The translations under genes and the position numbers were made by a program. Shown piece by piece: positions 23,579 through 33,300 of a stretch of DNA of 40,125 bases; the stretch's first letter is position 1; every line of letters begins with the position of its first letter. The notes under the pieces are model-generated. The model was not told the DNA's origin. It worked only from the letters and a program-made list of their open reading frames with translations, and did no database searches. Source of the DNA: DASYYE01 sp035946955 (GTDB taxonomy: Bacteria > Actinomycetota > Actinomycetes > Streptosporangiales > Streptosporangiaceae); contig DASYYE010000223.1 in NCBI GenBank assembly GCA_035946955.1, positions 1 through 40,125 of the forward strand, read 5' to 3'.

Positions 23579-24550
23579 ATGGCTGAGGTTCTGGTCCTCG
23601 CCGAGCACGACGGCGACAAAGTCAAGAAGGTGACCTGTGAGCTGCTGACGCTCGCCCACAGGTTCGGCGAGCCCGCGGCCGTGTGGCTCGGTCCGGGTGC
23701 CGAGGGCGGCCGGGAGCGGCTCGCGGAGTTCGGCGCCACCAAGGTGTACGTGGCCGACGGTGAGGACATGACCGGTTTCGCGGTCACGCCCGCCGTGGCT
23801 GTGCTGGCGGACCTGGTGGCGCGGGTGTCGCCCGTGCTGGTCCTGGTCGCAGCCACCGGAGAGGGCAAGGAGGTCGCCGGGCGGGTGGCTGTCCGGACCG
23901 GGTCCGGTGTGCTCACCGATGTGGTGGACCTGGTGCCGGGCGAGGACGGCGCCGGGCCAGTGGCCGAGCAATCCATCTTCGGCGGGGCAGTGGTCGTGAA
24001 GTCGCGGGTCCGCACGGGCACGCCGGTGGTGGCGGTGCGGCCGAACGCGGTGTCGCCAGAGCCGTCGCCTGGGGCGGCGGCCCTGGAGCCGGTCACGGTG
24101 GAGCTGAGTGAGGCGGCGCGGGGTGCCCGGGTGGCCGAGCGGGTCGTGGCCGAGCGCAGCGAGCGGCCGGAACTGACCGAGGCGTCGATCGTGGTCTCGG
24201 GCGGGCGCGGGGTGGCCTCGGCCGAGAACTTCGCGCTGATCGAGAAGCTGGCGGACGCGCTGGGCGCGGCCGTAGGCGCATCGCGGGCGGTGACGGACGC
24301 CGGGTGGTACCCGCACCAGTTCCAGGTGGGGCAGACGGGCAAGACGGTCTCGCCGCAGCTCTACCTCGCGGTCGGGATCTCCGGTGCGATCCAGCACCGC
24401 GCCGGGATGCAGACCGCCAAGACGATCATGGTGATCAACAAGGACCCCGAGGCGCCGATCTTCGAGCTGGCTGACTTCGGGGTTGTGGGCGACCTCTTCA
24501 ACGTCGTGCCGCAGCTCGTCAAGGAGATCGGCAAGCGCAAGCAGGGCTGA
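23579..24550 (+). CDS. etfA: Electron transfer flavoprotein alpha subunit
   Basis: FAD-binding partner of EtfB. The 323 residues begin MAEVLVLAEHDGDKVKK. The C-terminal FAD domain shows IVVSGGRGVASAENF, GASRAVTDAGWYPHQFQVG, GQTGKTVSPQLYLAVGISGA and INKDPEAPIFELADFGVVGD. The ATG follows GGGAGGG. A hairpin lies just after the stop, and the next gene is convergent (vapC). Confidence 0.97.
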   Translation: MAEVLVLAEHDGDKVKKVTCELLTLAHRFGEPAAVWLGPGAEGGRERLAEFGATKVYVADGEDMTGFAVTPAVAVLADLVARVSPVLVLVAATGEGKEVAGRVAVRTGSGVLTDVVDLVPGEDGAGPVAEQSIFGGAVVVKSRVRTGTPVVAVRPNAVSPEPSPGAAALEPVTVELSEAARGARVAERVVAERSERPELTEASIVVSGGRGVASAENFALIEKLADALGAAVGASRAVTDAGWYPHQFQVGQTGKTVSPQLYLAVGISGAIQHRAGMQTAKTIMVINKDPEAPIFELADFGVVGDLFNVVPQLVKEIGKRKQG

Positions 24551-24551
24551 G

Positions 24552-24572
24552 GTTCGACCTGGTGGGACGAAC
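24552..24572. terminator. Hairpin between etfA and vapC
   Basis: GTTCGACC (24552-24559) faces GGACGAAC (24565-24572): seven pairs with one A-A mismatch and a five-base loop, two bases after the etfA stop. It sits at a convergent junction and may serve both strands. Confidence 0.5.
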
Positions 24573-24598
24573 GGGCCACAGCGCTGGGTGGACAATCC

Positions 24599-25009
24599 TC
24601 AGAGGTCGGTGACTAGTTTGACCGGCTGACCGGTGACCGAGGCGACGACTTTGTAGTCGTGGTCGTCGCACAGGACCGTGAGGCGTTGACGCTCGGCTGT
24701 CGCGGCGATCAGCAGGTCGACCGGCCCGGCGCTGCGGTGCTTGCCCACCTCGGTCAGCAATTGCTGAACCGCCTGTGCGCGCTCATAGACCCGCTCGTCC
24801 ATGGGAACCCACCCAAACAGTTCCCGCAGGAGACGCTGCTTTTCCAGCCGGTCAGCAAGAGAACGCGCGGAGTACAAGAACTCCAGCTCCACGATCGGGC
24901 AGGTTGCGATCACACCTGCGGCAAGCTGGTCTGACCAGGCCTGCCTGAGCTTGTCCTGGAGAATCCGGAACAAGGCCGAGGTGTCGATCAGGTAGAGGGC
25001 AGGGCTCAC
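24599..25009 (-). CDS. vapC: VapC-type PIN-domain ribonuclease toxin
   Basis: 136 residues with the PIN acidic residues: Asp in YLIDTSALFRIL, Glu in CPIVELEFLYSAR, Asp in GPVDLLIAATA, and a late CDDHDYKVVA. VapC toxins are Mg-dependent RNases that cut tRNA or rRNA when freed from VapB. The start overlaps the vapB stop by four bases, the standard coupled order. The length is normal and the gene looks intact. Confidence 0.93.
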   Translation of the reverse strand: MSPALYLIDTSALFRILQDKLRQAWSDQLAAGVIATCPIVELEFLYSARSLADRLEKQRLLRELFGWVPMDERVYERAQAVQQLLTEVGKHRSAGPVDLLIAATAERQRLTVLCDDHDYKVVASVTGQPVKLVTDL

Positions 25010-25224
25010 CTGCGGTACGCCGCCTTGTTACCGAGGAACTCGTCGAAGTCGCCGCGGTCGGCCATCTCGCCGAGCCTCGCCAGGGCACGCAGGCGCACCA
25101 GTCGCTGCCCGACCTCCCGGAGCGCCGCGTTGACCGTGTCCTTCTTTGTCCTTGTGCCCAGTACCTCAGCGGCTATCGCCAGCGCTTCTTCGTCGATCTC
25201 AATCGGAGTTTTCACCGTGCTCAT
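25006..25224 (-). CDS. vapB: VapB-type antitoxin
   Basis: 72 residues: KTPIEIDEEALAIAAEVLG, TRTKKDTVNAALREV, then a charged C-terminus that would wrap VapC. The pattern fits the VapB (DUF2191) ribbon-helix-helix antitoxins, which bind their own promoter. ATG 25224 is chosen because GGAGGGCGG lies just before it and because the upstream in-frame residues run through the promoter. A clear promoter and inverted repeat precede it. Confidence 0.9.
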   Translation of the reverse strand: MSTVKTPIEIDEEALAIAAEVLGTRTKKDTVNAALREVGQRLVRLRALARLGEMADRGDFDEFLGNKAAYRR

Positions 25225-25245
25225 GGATCCGCCCTCCAGGGATCT

Positions 25246-25287
25246 TAGACATCTCAGGTATCTACATCGGACGTCTATTGTATCCAA
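25246..25287 (-). promoter_or_regulatory. vapBC promoter with operator-like inverted repeat
   Basis: On the minus strand TTGGAT (25287-25282) and TAGATA (25264-25259) are separated by exactly 17 bases, and transcription would begin about 28 bases before vapB. TAGACATC and GACGTCTA (25246-25253, 25270-25277; one mismatch) flank the -10 box as an inverted repeat, a natural site for VapB or the VapBC complex to repress its own operon. Confidence 0.65.
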
Positions 25288-25467
25288 GGGTTTCGTCCGT
25301 TGCCAGGGGAGGCGGGCCGTAGGTGAACTGGGATTGACGAAGGCCGTCGTTCACGTCGCAGCGTCCGCCCGTTGGCACAGCCGTATGTGGCCAGGTGGTG
25401 GCAGCTCGTCGAGACGATCGTCCAGCTCAGGCAGGGTGACCGGCCGGTTTGCCAACGTTGGAGCGGC
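25288..25467. other. Intergenic stretch before the secreted locus
   Basis: Short frames only, and no recognisable protein or RNA. It forms the distal part of the divergent region between vapBC and the secreted-protein gene at 25621. Confidence 0.3.
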
Positions 25468-25535
25468 AGTTTACCGGTAGTTTACCGGCATTTTCGCACT
25501 CGCGTCTTGTGGCGCTCTTTCCAGCGATTTACGTT
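25468..25535 (+). promoter_or_regulatory. Direct repeats and possible promoter of the secreted locus
   Basis: AGTTTACCGG occurs twice in tandem (25468-25477, 25479-25488), 11 bases apart or one helix turn. Nineteen bases further on, TTGTGG (25507) and TACGTT (25530) have a 17-base spacer. The repeats would lie at about -52 to -75, suitable for an activator. The repeats are seen; the promoter is tentative. Confidence 0.4.
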
Positions 25536-25620
25536 CAAGCCGCGCAGAGTGCCTGAAGTCCTGGTCACGGCACTCAGACCTGACTAACCGGCAAGCTCTG
25601 GTCCGGAACAGGGGGCGGCT

Positions 25621-28600
25621 GTGCGACGCGTGAAAAGAATACTGACTGTCGCGGCGGCGAGCGTGATCGCGGTGCTTGGCCCAGCCGGAGTGGCGCAGGC
25701 CGCTGTGGCGCAGGCGGGCACACCCGCCGTTGGGGCACACGTTACAGGCCCGAATGCCGCCTCCTCGAAGTCCACCGGACATGCCTGGCGCCTGCCCCGG
25801 CAGCCAGTGCCGCACGGGCAGTTCGCCCGGTTTGGCAGTGTGCCGTCCGGCCGGGTACGCGCCGCGCAGGCAGCAGCGGTGGCGCGGGCCAGAGTGAGCG
25901 GGAAGCCGGTGGTCGTACCGGCCCTGACAACGGCGACCGCGTCAGTGACCGCGCAGCCTGGTGGCCGCCTGGTGGCCACGGCCACGGTGCTGCCGGTGCG
26001 GGTGCAGCGCGGCAACGGCTGGGTACCGGTGGACACCACCCTGCGGAGTGCGGGCGGACGGCTGGTGCCGGGCGCGGTGCCTGGTGACTCGGTGAGTTTC
26101 TCGGGTGGTGGCAGCGGGTCGCTGGCGGACCTGTCGGTGCCGGGGTCACGGCTGTCGCTGTCCTGGCCGGGCACGCTCCCTGCGCCAGTTGTGTCGGGGC
26201 CGTCGGCGACCTACCGGAATGTGCTGCCCGGTGTGGACCTGGTGGTGACCGCGACGAGCAGCTCGGCCGGTGGTTTCACCGAGGTCCTGGTCGTACACAG
26301 CCTGGCGGCAGCGCGTAACCCGCGGCTGGCCAGCCTCGAGCTGGGAGTGTCAGCACCGGGCACGCTCGGGCTGCACACGGTGACCGGTGGCGGGCTCTCG
26401 GCGGTGATGGACGGGGGCCGTGGGTCGTTCACCGCACCCGCGCCGGTGATGTGGGACTCCTCGCGGCTGCCGCAGGGAGCCGCCCAGGTGCGGGCGGCGG
26501 TCGCCGCCGCACGTGCGGTAGGGGCAGGGTTGGCACAGCTCGGATCTGGGCCCGCGGCAGTGTCGGGCCTGGCAGGGCCAGGTGGGGGCGCCCGGGTTGC
26601 CGGGGTCGGCGCGCACGTGACCGGGGGCGGGCGCCTGCTGTCGCTGGTCCCGGACGCGCGGATGCTCACCTCGGCCTCGACAGTGTTCCCGCTCTATATC
26701 GACCCGTCATTCGTCGCGCTGACCGCGAACGGCAACCGGCTGGACTACGACGACGTGCAGTCCGGGTCCGGGTGCACCGGCCCGCACTGGGACTCGCCCG
26801 GATGGTCGCCGGTGGGTTATGACAACTTCCGGCAGGGGTCGTGCCAGTACGACGACACCGACCGGGCGCAGTACCGGATGTCGCTGCCGAACATCTTCAA
26901 CTCCAACCTGGTCATCATCACCGCGTCGCTGTCGGCCACGACCGTGTACGAGTCGTCATGCAACAAGATCGGGCTGACCACGAGCCTGATCGACTCGATC
27001 CACCCGAGCACGGGCTGGCCCGGGGCGAAGATCGCCTCCAGCAATGTGGACGCGCACGCGACTATGCCGGTGGACTCGGGGAGCTGCAACAACGTGTTCG
27101 ACTCCAAAGCCCGCGAGTCGACCGGGTTCGATGTCACCCCCGATCTGCGCAACGCCGCGAGCTGGCCGAACATCACGTTCCGGACCTGGGAGCCGAACGC
27201 GGGCAACGACATCTACCACCTGCAGCTCACCGACAGCCCGACGCTGCAGATCATCTACACCGACAGCCCGGACATCCCCTCCAACCTGGCCGAGGCCGCG
27301 ACCAACAGCGGGGCCGGCCACCAGCCGTGTGACACCACGGCCCCGTCGGCCAACAACCAGACCAGCCCAGCACCCGCCGTCAGCGGCGACCCCTGGCTGC
27401 TGGGGGACTACGGTGACGACGACGGCGCCGCGGTGCGTGTGAAGATCCAGTACTGGGACTTCACCCACAACGGCCCCGTGACCACCAACGACGACGCCAT
27501 CGACAGCGTGACATTCAGCGACGGGCAGGTGGGCTGGCAGCTGCCGTCCACGTGGGTGTCGGGGCTGACGGACGGCACGGTCGTGGCGTGGCAGGCCAAG
27601 ACGGTCACCGGCAGCGGCACGGTGGGCGGGCAGACCTATGGCCCCTACTACTCGCAGTACTCGAACACCTGCTACTTCGCGGTGTACCCGAACGGTCCGC
27701 AGCCGCCCACGCTCGCGCCCCAGAACGGGTCGTGGAGCCAGGCCACCCCGCAGGCGGTCGGGGCGCCGCTCCCGTTCACCGTCACGCCGGCCAGCGGAGA
27801 CCCGATCACCGAGTTCACCTGGGCGATGGACGGCACCGCGCCGTCTCCGGCCAGCGCGAAGCCGGCTCAGACGTGTCAGGCCGGCAAACCGGAGCCAGCG
27901 TGCACAGTCACCAGCGGGATCGCGGCGCTGACCGTCACGGTGCCAGCACCGGGGCCGCATGACCTGAACGTGTGCGCGTGGGACGCGGGCGGCAACCAGT
28001 CGTGCACCGACGGGGTGTCCCCGAGCGCGACCTACACCTCGACGTTCTCCGGCAAGGCCGACCCGGCGGTGTCCTACACCTCCGGCAGCAGCTTGCAGGC
28101 GAACTTCAACAACGCGCTGAACGCGAACGTCGGCTATGACAACACCGCGATCTCCACGCGGGCCGGGTCGGCGGGTGCGGCCAACGCCGATGGCGGCGGC
28201 CACTCCTTCGACGAGGCGGCCATGAGCGCCACCGGCTGGGGGCCGGGCATGACCGTAACGGTCAACGGGGCGTCCTTCACCATGCCGGCCTACGGCACCT
28301 CCAGCAGCGGTCCGGACAACCTGCTCGCGGCCAACCAGACCCTTGGTACCGGCCCATCGGGTGCCCAGGGCAGCGCGCTGGTGATCCTCGCCACCTCCAC
28401 CATTGGCGAGGTGAAGGTGTCCGGTCTGGCGACCGGCTCTCCCGACACCGATTCGGCCCTGACAGGCGACACCACCGCGCCCGCGGTCATGGGCGGGGTG
28501 CCGGTGACCGGCTCCGGATGTGCCGGGCAGGCCGTGTTCAACGCCACGCTGCTGTGTACCCCGGCGGTCGGGACCGTCAACTACGCCAGCGGCTGCGTGG

Positions 28601-30225
28601 TCAGCTCGACCACCTACACCCTGACGGTGCCGGACTGGGTGGCCGGGCCGACCGACATCGCGGCGCTGACCATGGCCCAGCGGGATTCGGCGACCGGGCA
28701 GAGTAGCACCCCTGACAGCATTTACGCGTTCGCGGTGCCGCTGGACCCGGGATGCACGGTGCAGTCGGTGACACTGCCCGACGTCTCACCGACGGTCATC
28801 CCGGCCGTCGCGTCAGGGGTGACCCAGTCCCAGCCCGGACTGCACATCTTCGGGGTCTCGGTGCGCAACAACACCACGGCAACCCCCGAGGTAGGTGGTT
28901 CCTCCCCGGCCTCTCCCTCCGGACAGGCGTGGACAGGTGCGTTCGAGTCGCCGACCGAAGGGGCCTACGGCCCACTGTCGGGCAGCGCTTGGAACAACCA
29001 GACGCTGCGCGTGGTGCTGTCACCCAACGTCAGCGCCCCGGCCGGGGCCCAGCTACGGATCCAGCTGTCCGACCCCGGGTTCCTCGCACTGGACGGTGCC
29101 GGCCCACTGCAGATCGGGGCGGTCAGTGTCGCGCCCTCGGCAGGCGGGACCACGGCAGGGCAGACGCCAGTGCCACTGACCTTCAATGGGTCGGCGTCGG
29201 TGACCGTGCCGGCAGGTGGCGAGGTGTACAGCGACCCGCTCACCCTGCCGTTCAGTGTCACCGCGGGCGGTGCCAGCGGAGGCCGGGACCTGGTGGTGAG
29301 CCTGTGGCTGAAGAACGCGTCACTGGCGGACCTGCCGGAGAACACCCATTCCAGCGGGGCCCAGACCTGGGTCAGCGCGGCTGGCTCGGGCAACCACAGC
29401 GGCGACACCGGCGGGTCGGCGTTCACCACCAGCGGCCCCGCGTCCGGGATCGTGCCGCTGCTGACCGGTGTTGACCTGACGACCCCGGCGGAGACGCTCT
29501 CCGGGACAGCGAGCCCGGGGGCCCCAACCATCGTGGTCGCCGGGAACAACGTGATCGACGGCAACTCCTCCTCACCGGCCAGTGACGCGCTGAACCTGCC
29601 GAGCCAGCGGCTGGCCGGGCAGCTCTCCATCCTGAGCGCGACCGCCGGGTACGGCGTGGTCGATGCCGGAGTGCAGTCCAACCAGGTCCTGGCGGACGGC
29701 ACGACCAACGGCGGCGTGAGCCTGCTGGCCCGTATCGACCGTGACGTCCTGGCCGAGCCCGACATGGGCACCGTCGTGGTCGATGAAGGGCTGGAGGACC
29801 TGCTGCTCAGTGCCGGCAACAACGCGCAGGGCCTGGGCTACGCCTACACCCTGCTGTCCAACCAGCTCTTCGCGTTCGGCGCCAACGTCATCATCGCCGA
29901 CCTGACGCCCTGCTCGAATTACAGCAACTCCACCGTGGGCGACTCCTGCCCCGACAGCTCCACGGCTGCGGTGCAGGTGGCCAGGGCAACGGTGAACGAT
30001 GCCATCCTGGCGGGGTCCGCGACCTTCTGCCCCGCCGACATCAACGCCAACGTTGCGGTGACGGATGCCAACGGTAACGACGCCCTCGCGTCCGGGGACG
30101 GCACCAGAGACAACGTCAACCTCACGCTGGGCACGAACACCGGCGGCTACTACCAGATCGCCCAGGCGGTCCCGAATAGCCAGCCGTGCTTCGTGCTGCC
30201 CTACCAGTACCACCCGCCGTCCTGA
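25621..30225 (+). CDS. Large secreted protein of the RHS locus (DNRLRE-like module)
   Basis: 1534 residues. Residues 1-28 are a signal peptide (MRRVKRILTVAAASVIAVLG, cut near AQA). A leader module follows with VARARVSGKPVVVPALTTAT and LPVRVQRGNGWVPVD. Then come YRNVLPGVDLVVTAT near 200 and PAPVMWDSS near 280, as in secreted proteins that accompany RHS genes in actinomycetes. Residues ~360-550 hold RLDYDDVQSGSGCTGPHWD to LQLTDSPTLQIIYTDS, a beta-rich module resembling DNRLRE domains and repeated in the gene at 37412. The rest is Ig-like, Ser/Thr/Gly-rich, with NEAT-like repeats absent and no LPXTG motif. GTG 25621 follows AGGGGGC. The RHS gene starts 76 bases downstream. Role in surface or toxin presentation is inferred. 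Confidence 0.85.
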   Translation: MRRVKRILTVAAASVIAVLGPAGVAQAAVAQAGTPAVGAHVTGPNAASSKSTGHAWRLPRQPVPHGQFARFGSVPSGRVRAAQAAAVARARVSGKPVVVPALTTATASVTAQPGGRLVATATVLPVRVQRGNGWVPVDTTLRSAGGRLVPGAVPGDSVSFSGGGSGSLADLSVPGSRLSLSWPGTLPAPVVSGPSATYRNVLPGVDLVVTATSSSAGGFTEVLVVHSLAAARNPRLASLELGVSAPGTLGLHTVTGGGLSAVMDGGRGSFTAPAPVMWDSSRLPQGAAQVRAAVAAARAVGAGLAQLGSGPAAVSGLAGPGGGARVAGVGAHVTGGGRLLSLVPDARMLTSASTVFPLYIDPSFVALTANGNRLDYDDVQSGSGCTGPHWDSPGWSPVGYDNFRQGSCQYDDTDRAQYRMSLPNIFNSNLVIITASLSATTVYESSCNKIGLTTSLIDSIHPSTGWPGAKIASSNVDAHATMPVDSGSCNNVFDSKARESTGFDVTPDLRNAASWPNITFRTWEPNAGNDIYHLQLTDSPTLQIIYTDSPDIPSNLAEAATNSGAGHQPCDTTAPSANNQTSPAPAVSGDPWLLGDYGDDDGAAVRVKIQYWDFTHNGPVTTNDDAIDSVTFSDGQVGWQLPSTWVSGLTDGTVVAWQAKTVTGSGTVGGQTYGPYYSQYSNTCYFAVYPNGPQPPTLAPQNGSWSQATPQAVGAPLPFTVTPASGDPITEFTWAMDGTAPSPASAKPAQTCQAGKPEPACTVTSGIAALTVTVPAPGPHDLNVCAWDAGGNQSCTDGVSPSATYTSTFSGKADPAVSYTSGSSLQANFNNALNANVGYDNTAISTRAGSAGAANADGGGHSFDEAAMSATGWGPGMTVTVNGASFTMPAYGTSSSGPDNLLAANQTLGTGPSGAQGSALVILATSTIGEVKVSGLATGSPDTDSALTGDTTAPAVMGGVPVTGSGCAGQAVFNATLLCTPAVGTVNYASGCVVSSTTYTLTVPDWVAGPTDIAALTMAQRDSATGQSSTPDSIYAFAVPLDPGCTVQSVTLPDVSPTVIPAVASGVTQSQPGLHIFGVSVRNNTTATPEVGGSSPASPSGQAWTGAFESPTEGAYGPLSGSAWNNQTLRVVLSPNVSAPAGAQLRIQLSDPGFLALDGAGPLQIGAVSVAPSAGGTTAGQTPVPLTFNGSASVTVPAGGEVYSDPLTLPFSVTAGGASGGRDLVVSLWLKNASLADLPENTHSSGAQTWVSAAGSGNHSGDTGGSAFTTSGPASGIVPLLTGVDLTTPAETLSGTASPGAPTIVVAGNNVIDGNSSSPASDALNLPSQRLAGQLSILSATAGYGVVDAGVQSNQVLADGTTNGGVSLLARIDRDVLAEPDMGTVVVDEGLEDLLLSAGNNAQGLGYAYTLLSNQLFAFGANVIIADLTPCSNYSNSTVGDSCPDSSTAAVQVARATVNDAILAGSATFCPADINANVAVTDANGNDALASGDGTRDNVNLTLGTNTGGYYQIAQAVPNSQPCFVLPYQYHPPS

Positions 30226-30301
30226 GCCGTCCTGAGCGCGGTACCCATCTGTGTTCGCTCCATGGCCGCTGCCGCGGCTGATCCGGAAGGTTGTGCCTGA
30301 G

Positions 30302-33300
30302 ATGGTGTGGAAGCTGCGGAGTGGCGTGGCGGTCCGGGGCGTGCGGGGTCGCGCGGTGCGGCGGTGGCTGGGGCGTGTGGTGGCGTGCGGGACCGCAGTG
30401 GTGATGGTGCCTGCTCTGGCGGGGATGACGGTGCCGCCGCCGGGTCCCCGGTCGGGCCCGGCGGTGCCGTTGCGGTTGCCGGACATGAGGCCCGTGCCCG
30501 CATATGCGGTGCACCACCCGCCGGCGCGGGTGCCGGCGGTGGCGGAGTGGCACGCGCCGCCGCTGGTGTGGCCTGCGGCAGGCGCGGCCATGGTGGTCCT
30601 GCGCGCTGGCGGGCCGGCTGGGCAGCCGGGCGCTGCGGCCAGGGGCGTGGCCGGTGCCGGGACCCTGGCGGCGCCGTCGCCGGGGTCGGTGCGGGCCGGG
30701 TCGCTGCCGGTGTGGGTGGGGCCGGCGGGGGCTGCCGCGCGCGGGGGCAGCGCCGCTGTGGCGCCTGCGCAGGCACGGGTTGTCATGGCTTCTCGGCGGG
30801 TGGCGGCGGCGCTGGGTGTCAGCGGCGTCGTGTTCAGTGTGGCTGGGCGGGGCAGTGCTGCTGGGTTGGGCAGTGCTGCTGGTATGGGCACCGCGGTGCA
30901 TGTGAGCCTGGGTTACCGGGGGTTCGCCTACGCGGACGGCGGCGGGTTCGCGGCCAGGCTCGTGCTGGTCAGTCTGCCGGCGTGTGCGCTGACGACGCCG
31001 CGGATCCCAGTGTGCCGCCGGACGACGCCGCTGGGCTCAGCCAATGACCTGCGCCATGACCTGCTGGGCGCGGATGTGAACCTGCCAGGCGGCGGGCATC
31101 CGGTGGTGCTGGCAGCGTCCACGTCGCCGTCGGGGTCCGCGGGTGACTACAGCGCGACGCCGCTGTCAGAAGCTGGCACCTGGGCGGCGGGCGGGTCGTC
31201 CGGTGCCTTCACCTACTCCTACCCGGTCAACCTGCCGCCCGTGCCGGGTGGGCTCGCACCTGATGTCACCCTGGACTACAGCTCCCAGATGGTGGACGGC
31301 CTGACCTCCTCCTCGAACAACCAGGCGTCGTGGGTCGGTGACGGCTGGGACTACCAGCCAGGCTTCATCGAGCGGGACTACCAGTCCTGTGGGCTGAACC
31401 CGGCTGGGCCGACCAAGACCGGTGACCTGTGCTGGTCCAGCAATGACACGACCACGCTGTCGCTGGGCGGGACCACGACCATACTGGTCCACGACTCGTC
31501 CACCGGGTGGCACGCCGAGGCTGACAACGGCGAGCAGATCACGTACAAGACGGGGGGCCACAACGGCACCCACGACGGCGGCTACTGGGTGGTCACCGAC
31601 CCCAACGGCACCAGCTACTACTTCGGGCTGAACCAGCTCCCCGGCTACTCCTCCGTGGACACCCCAGCCAACAGCGCCTGGACCGTGCCGGTGTATGCGA
31701 CGTCCTCGGGCCAGCCGTGCTACAACTCCGACTTCTCCAAGTCCCACTGCGACCAGGCGTGGAAGTGGAACCTGGACTATGTCACCGACTCCCACGGTGA
31801 TGCCGAGTCGTTCTCCTACAACACCGAGACCAACTACTACTCCTCGGACAGCACCGCCTCCGACCCCAACACCACCGCCAATGCCTCCTACATCCAGGGC
31901 GGGGCCCTGTCGAAGATCGATTACGGGCTGCGGGCGGGTGCAGTGTACGGCGTGACCCCGGCGGCGGAGGTGAAGTTCACCGCGCCCGAGGACCGTACGG
32001 ACATCCCCACGAGCAGTACCTACGGAGGTGACCTGGCGTGCGCCTCGGGTGCGACGTGCCAGGTCGCGTCCCCGACGTTCTGGTCGAAGTACGACTTGAC
32101 CACGATCGAGACCAAGTCGCTGGTGGGGACGTCGCTGCAGCCGGTGGACTCCTGGTCGCTGGACAAGAAGTACCCCGACCCGCACGATACGACCTCGACG
32201 CCGTCACTGTGGCTGTCCTCGATCACCCGCACCGGTGAGGACGGCAGCCCCCAGCTCCCGCTGCCGCCGCTGAGTTTCGTGCCGGAGCCGCTGGCCAACC
32301 GGGTCGAGACCGCGGCTGACCTCCACGACGGGTACTCGATCGTCACGCGCATGCGGATGTATGAGGTCATCAGCGAGACCGGCGGGAAGACAACGGTGAC
32401 CTACGACACGCCACCGTCATCGTGCACGTCTGGGAACTTCCCGGCCGAGGACAAGAACTCCACGTTGTGCTACCCGGACTGGTGGACCCCGCCGCTGAAC
32501 AACAGCCCGATCGAGGACTGGTTCAACAAGTACGTGGTCTCGAACGTGTCCCAGTCCGACAGCGCCGGGGGGAACACGCCGGTCGTGACCAACTACACCT
32601 ACGGCGAGGCGGCGTGGCACTACAACGACGATGCCCTGTCCAGGTCCAAGTACCGCACCTGGGACCAGTGGCGTGGCTTCGAAACGGTGACCACCGAGGT
32701 CGGCGACGGGACCAGCCAGAACCCGTTGACCGGCAAGCCGGACCCGGTGACGCAGAGCACCGGCACCTACTTCCAGGGGATGGACGGTGACTACCAGTCC
32801 GGTGGCGGCACGTCGTCGGCCTCACTGACCAGTACGCTGGGCAACGAGACCATCACTGACTCGCCGCAGTTCGCGGGGGACTTGTTCGAGCACATCGTGG
32901 ACAACGGCGTGGGCGGGGGTGTGGTCACCGACGCAGTGACCGTGCCCTGGTCGTCCGCGGCGACCGCGGACCAGAACCAGCCGTCGCCGCTGCCGGATTT
33001 GAAGGCGTTCATGACCGGCACGGCGCAGACCAAGACGTTCACCACGCTGGCGGCCGGTGGGTACCGGGAGGCCGACGACACCTTCACCCACGACTCCAAC
33101 GGCCGGGTGACGGTGGCGGCCAATGTGCCGGACACCAGCGACTCTTCCGAGGACACCTGCGCCCAGACCAGCTACGCCGCCCCGACGAGCGGGAACCCGG
33201 ACAGCTACCTGACTGACCTGCCGTCGCAAGTGACCGTGACCTCGGTGGCCCCCTCAGCGTGCCCTGTCTCCGGGGCGCCCACGAAGCAGGAGCTGGTGTC

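Noticed and set aside
23333..24595. Minus-strand ORF of 420 residues opposite etfA
   Set aside because: It is a His/Arg-rich shadow of etfA and the end of etfB.
31166..32185. Minus-strand ORF of 339 residues inside the RHS gene
   Set aside because: It is antisense to well-formed RHS sequence, Val/Gly/Arg-rich, with no motifs.
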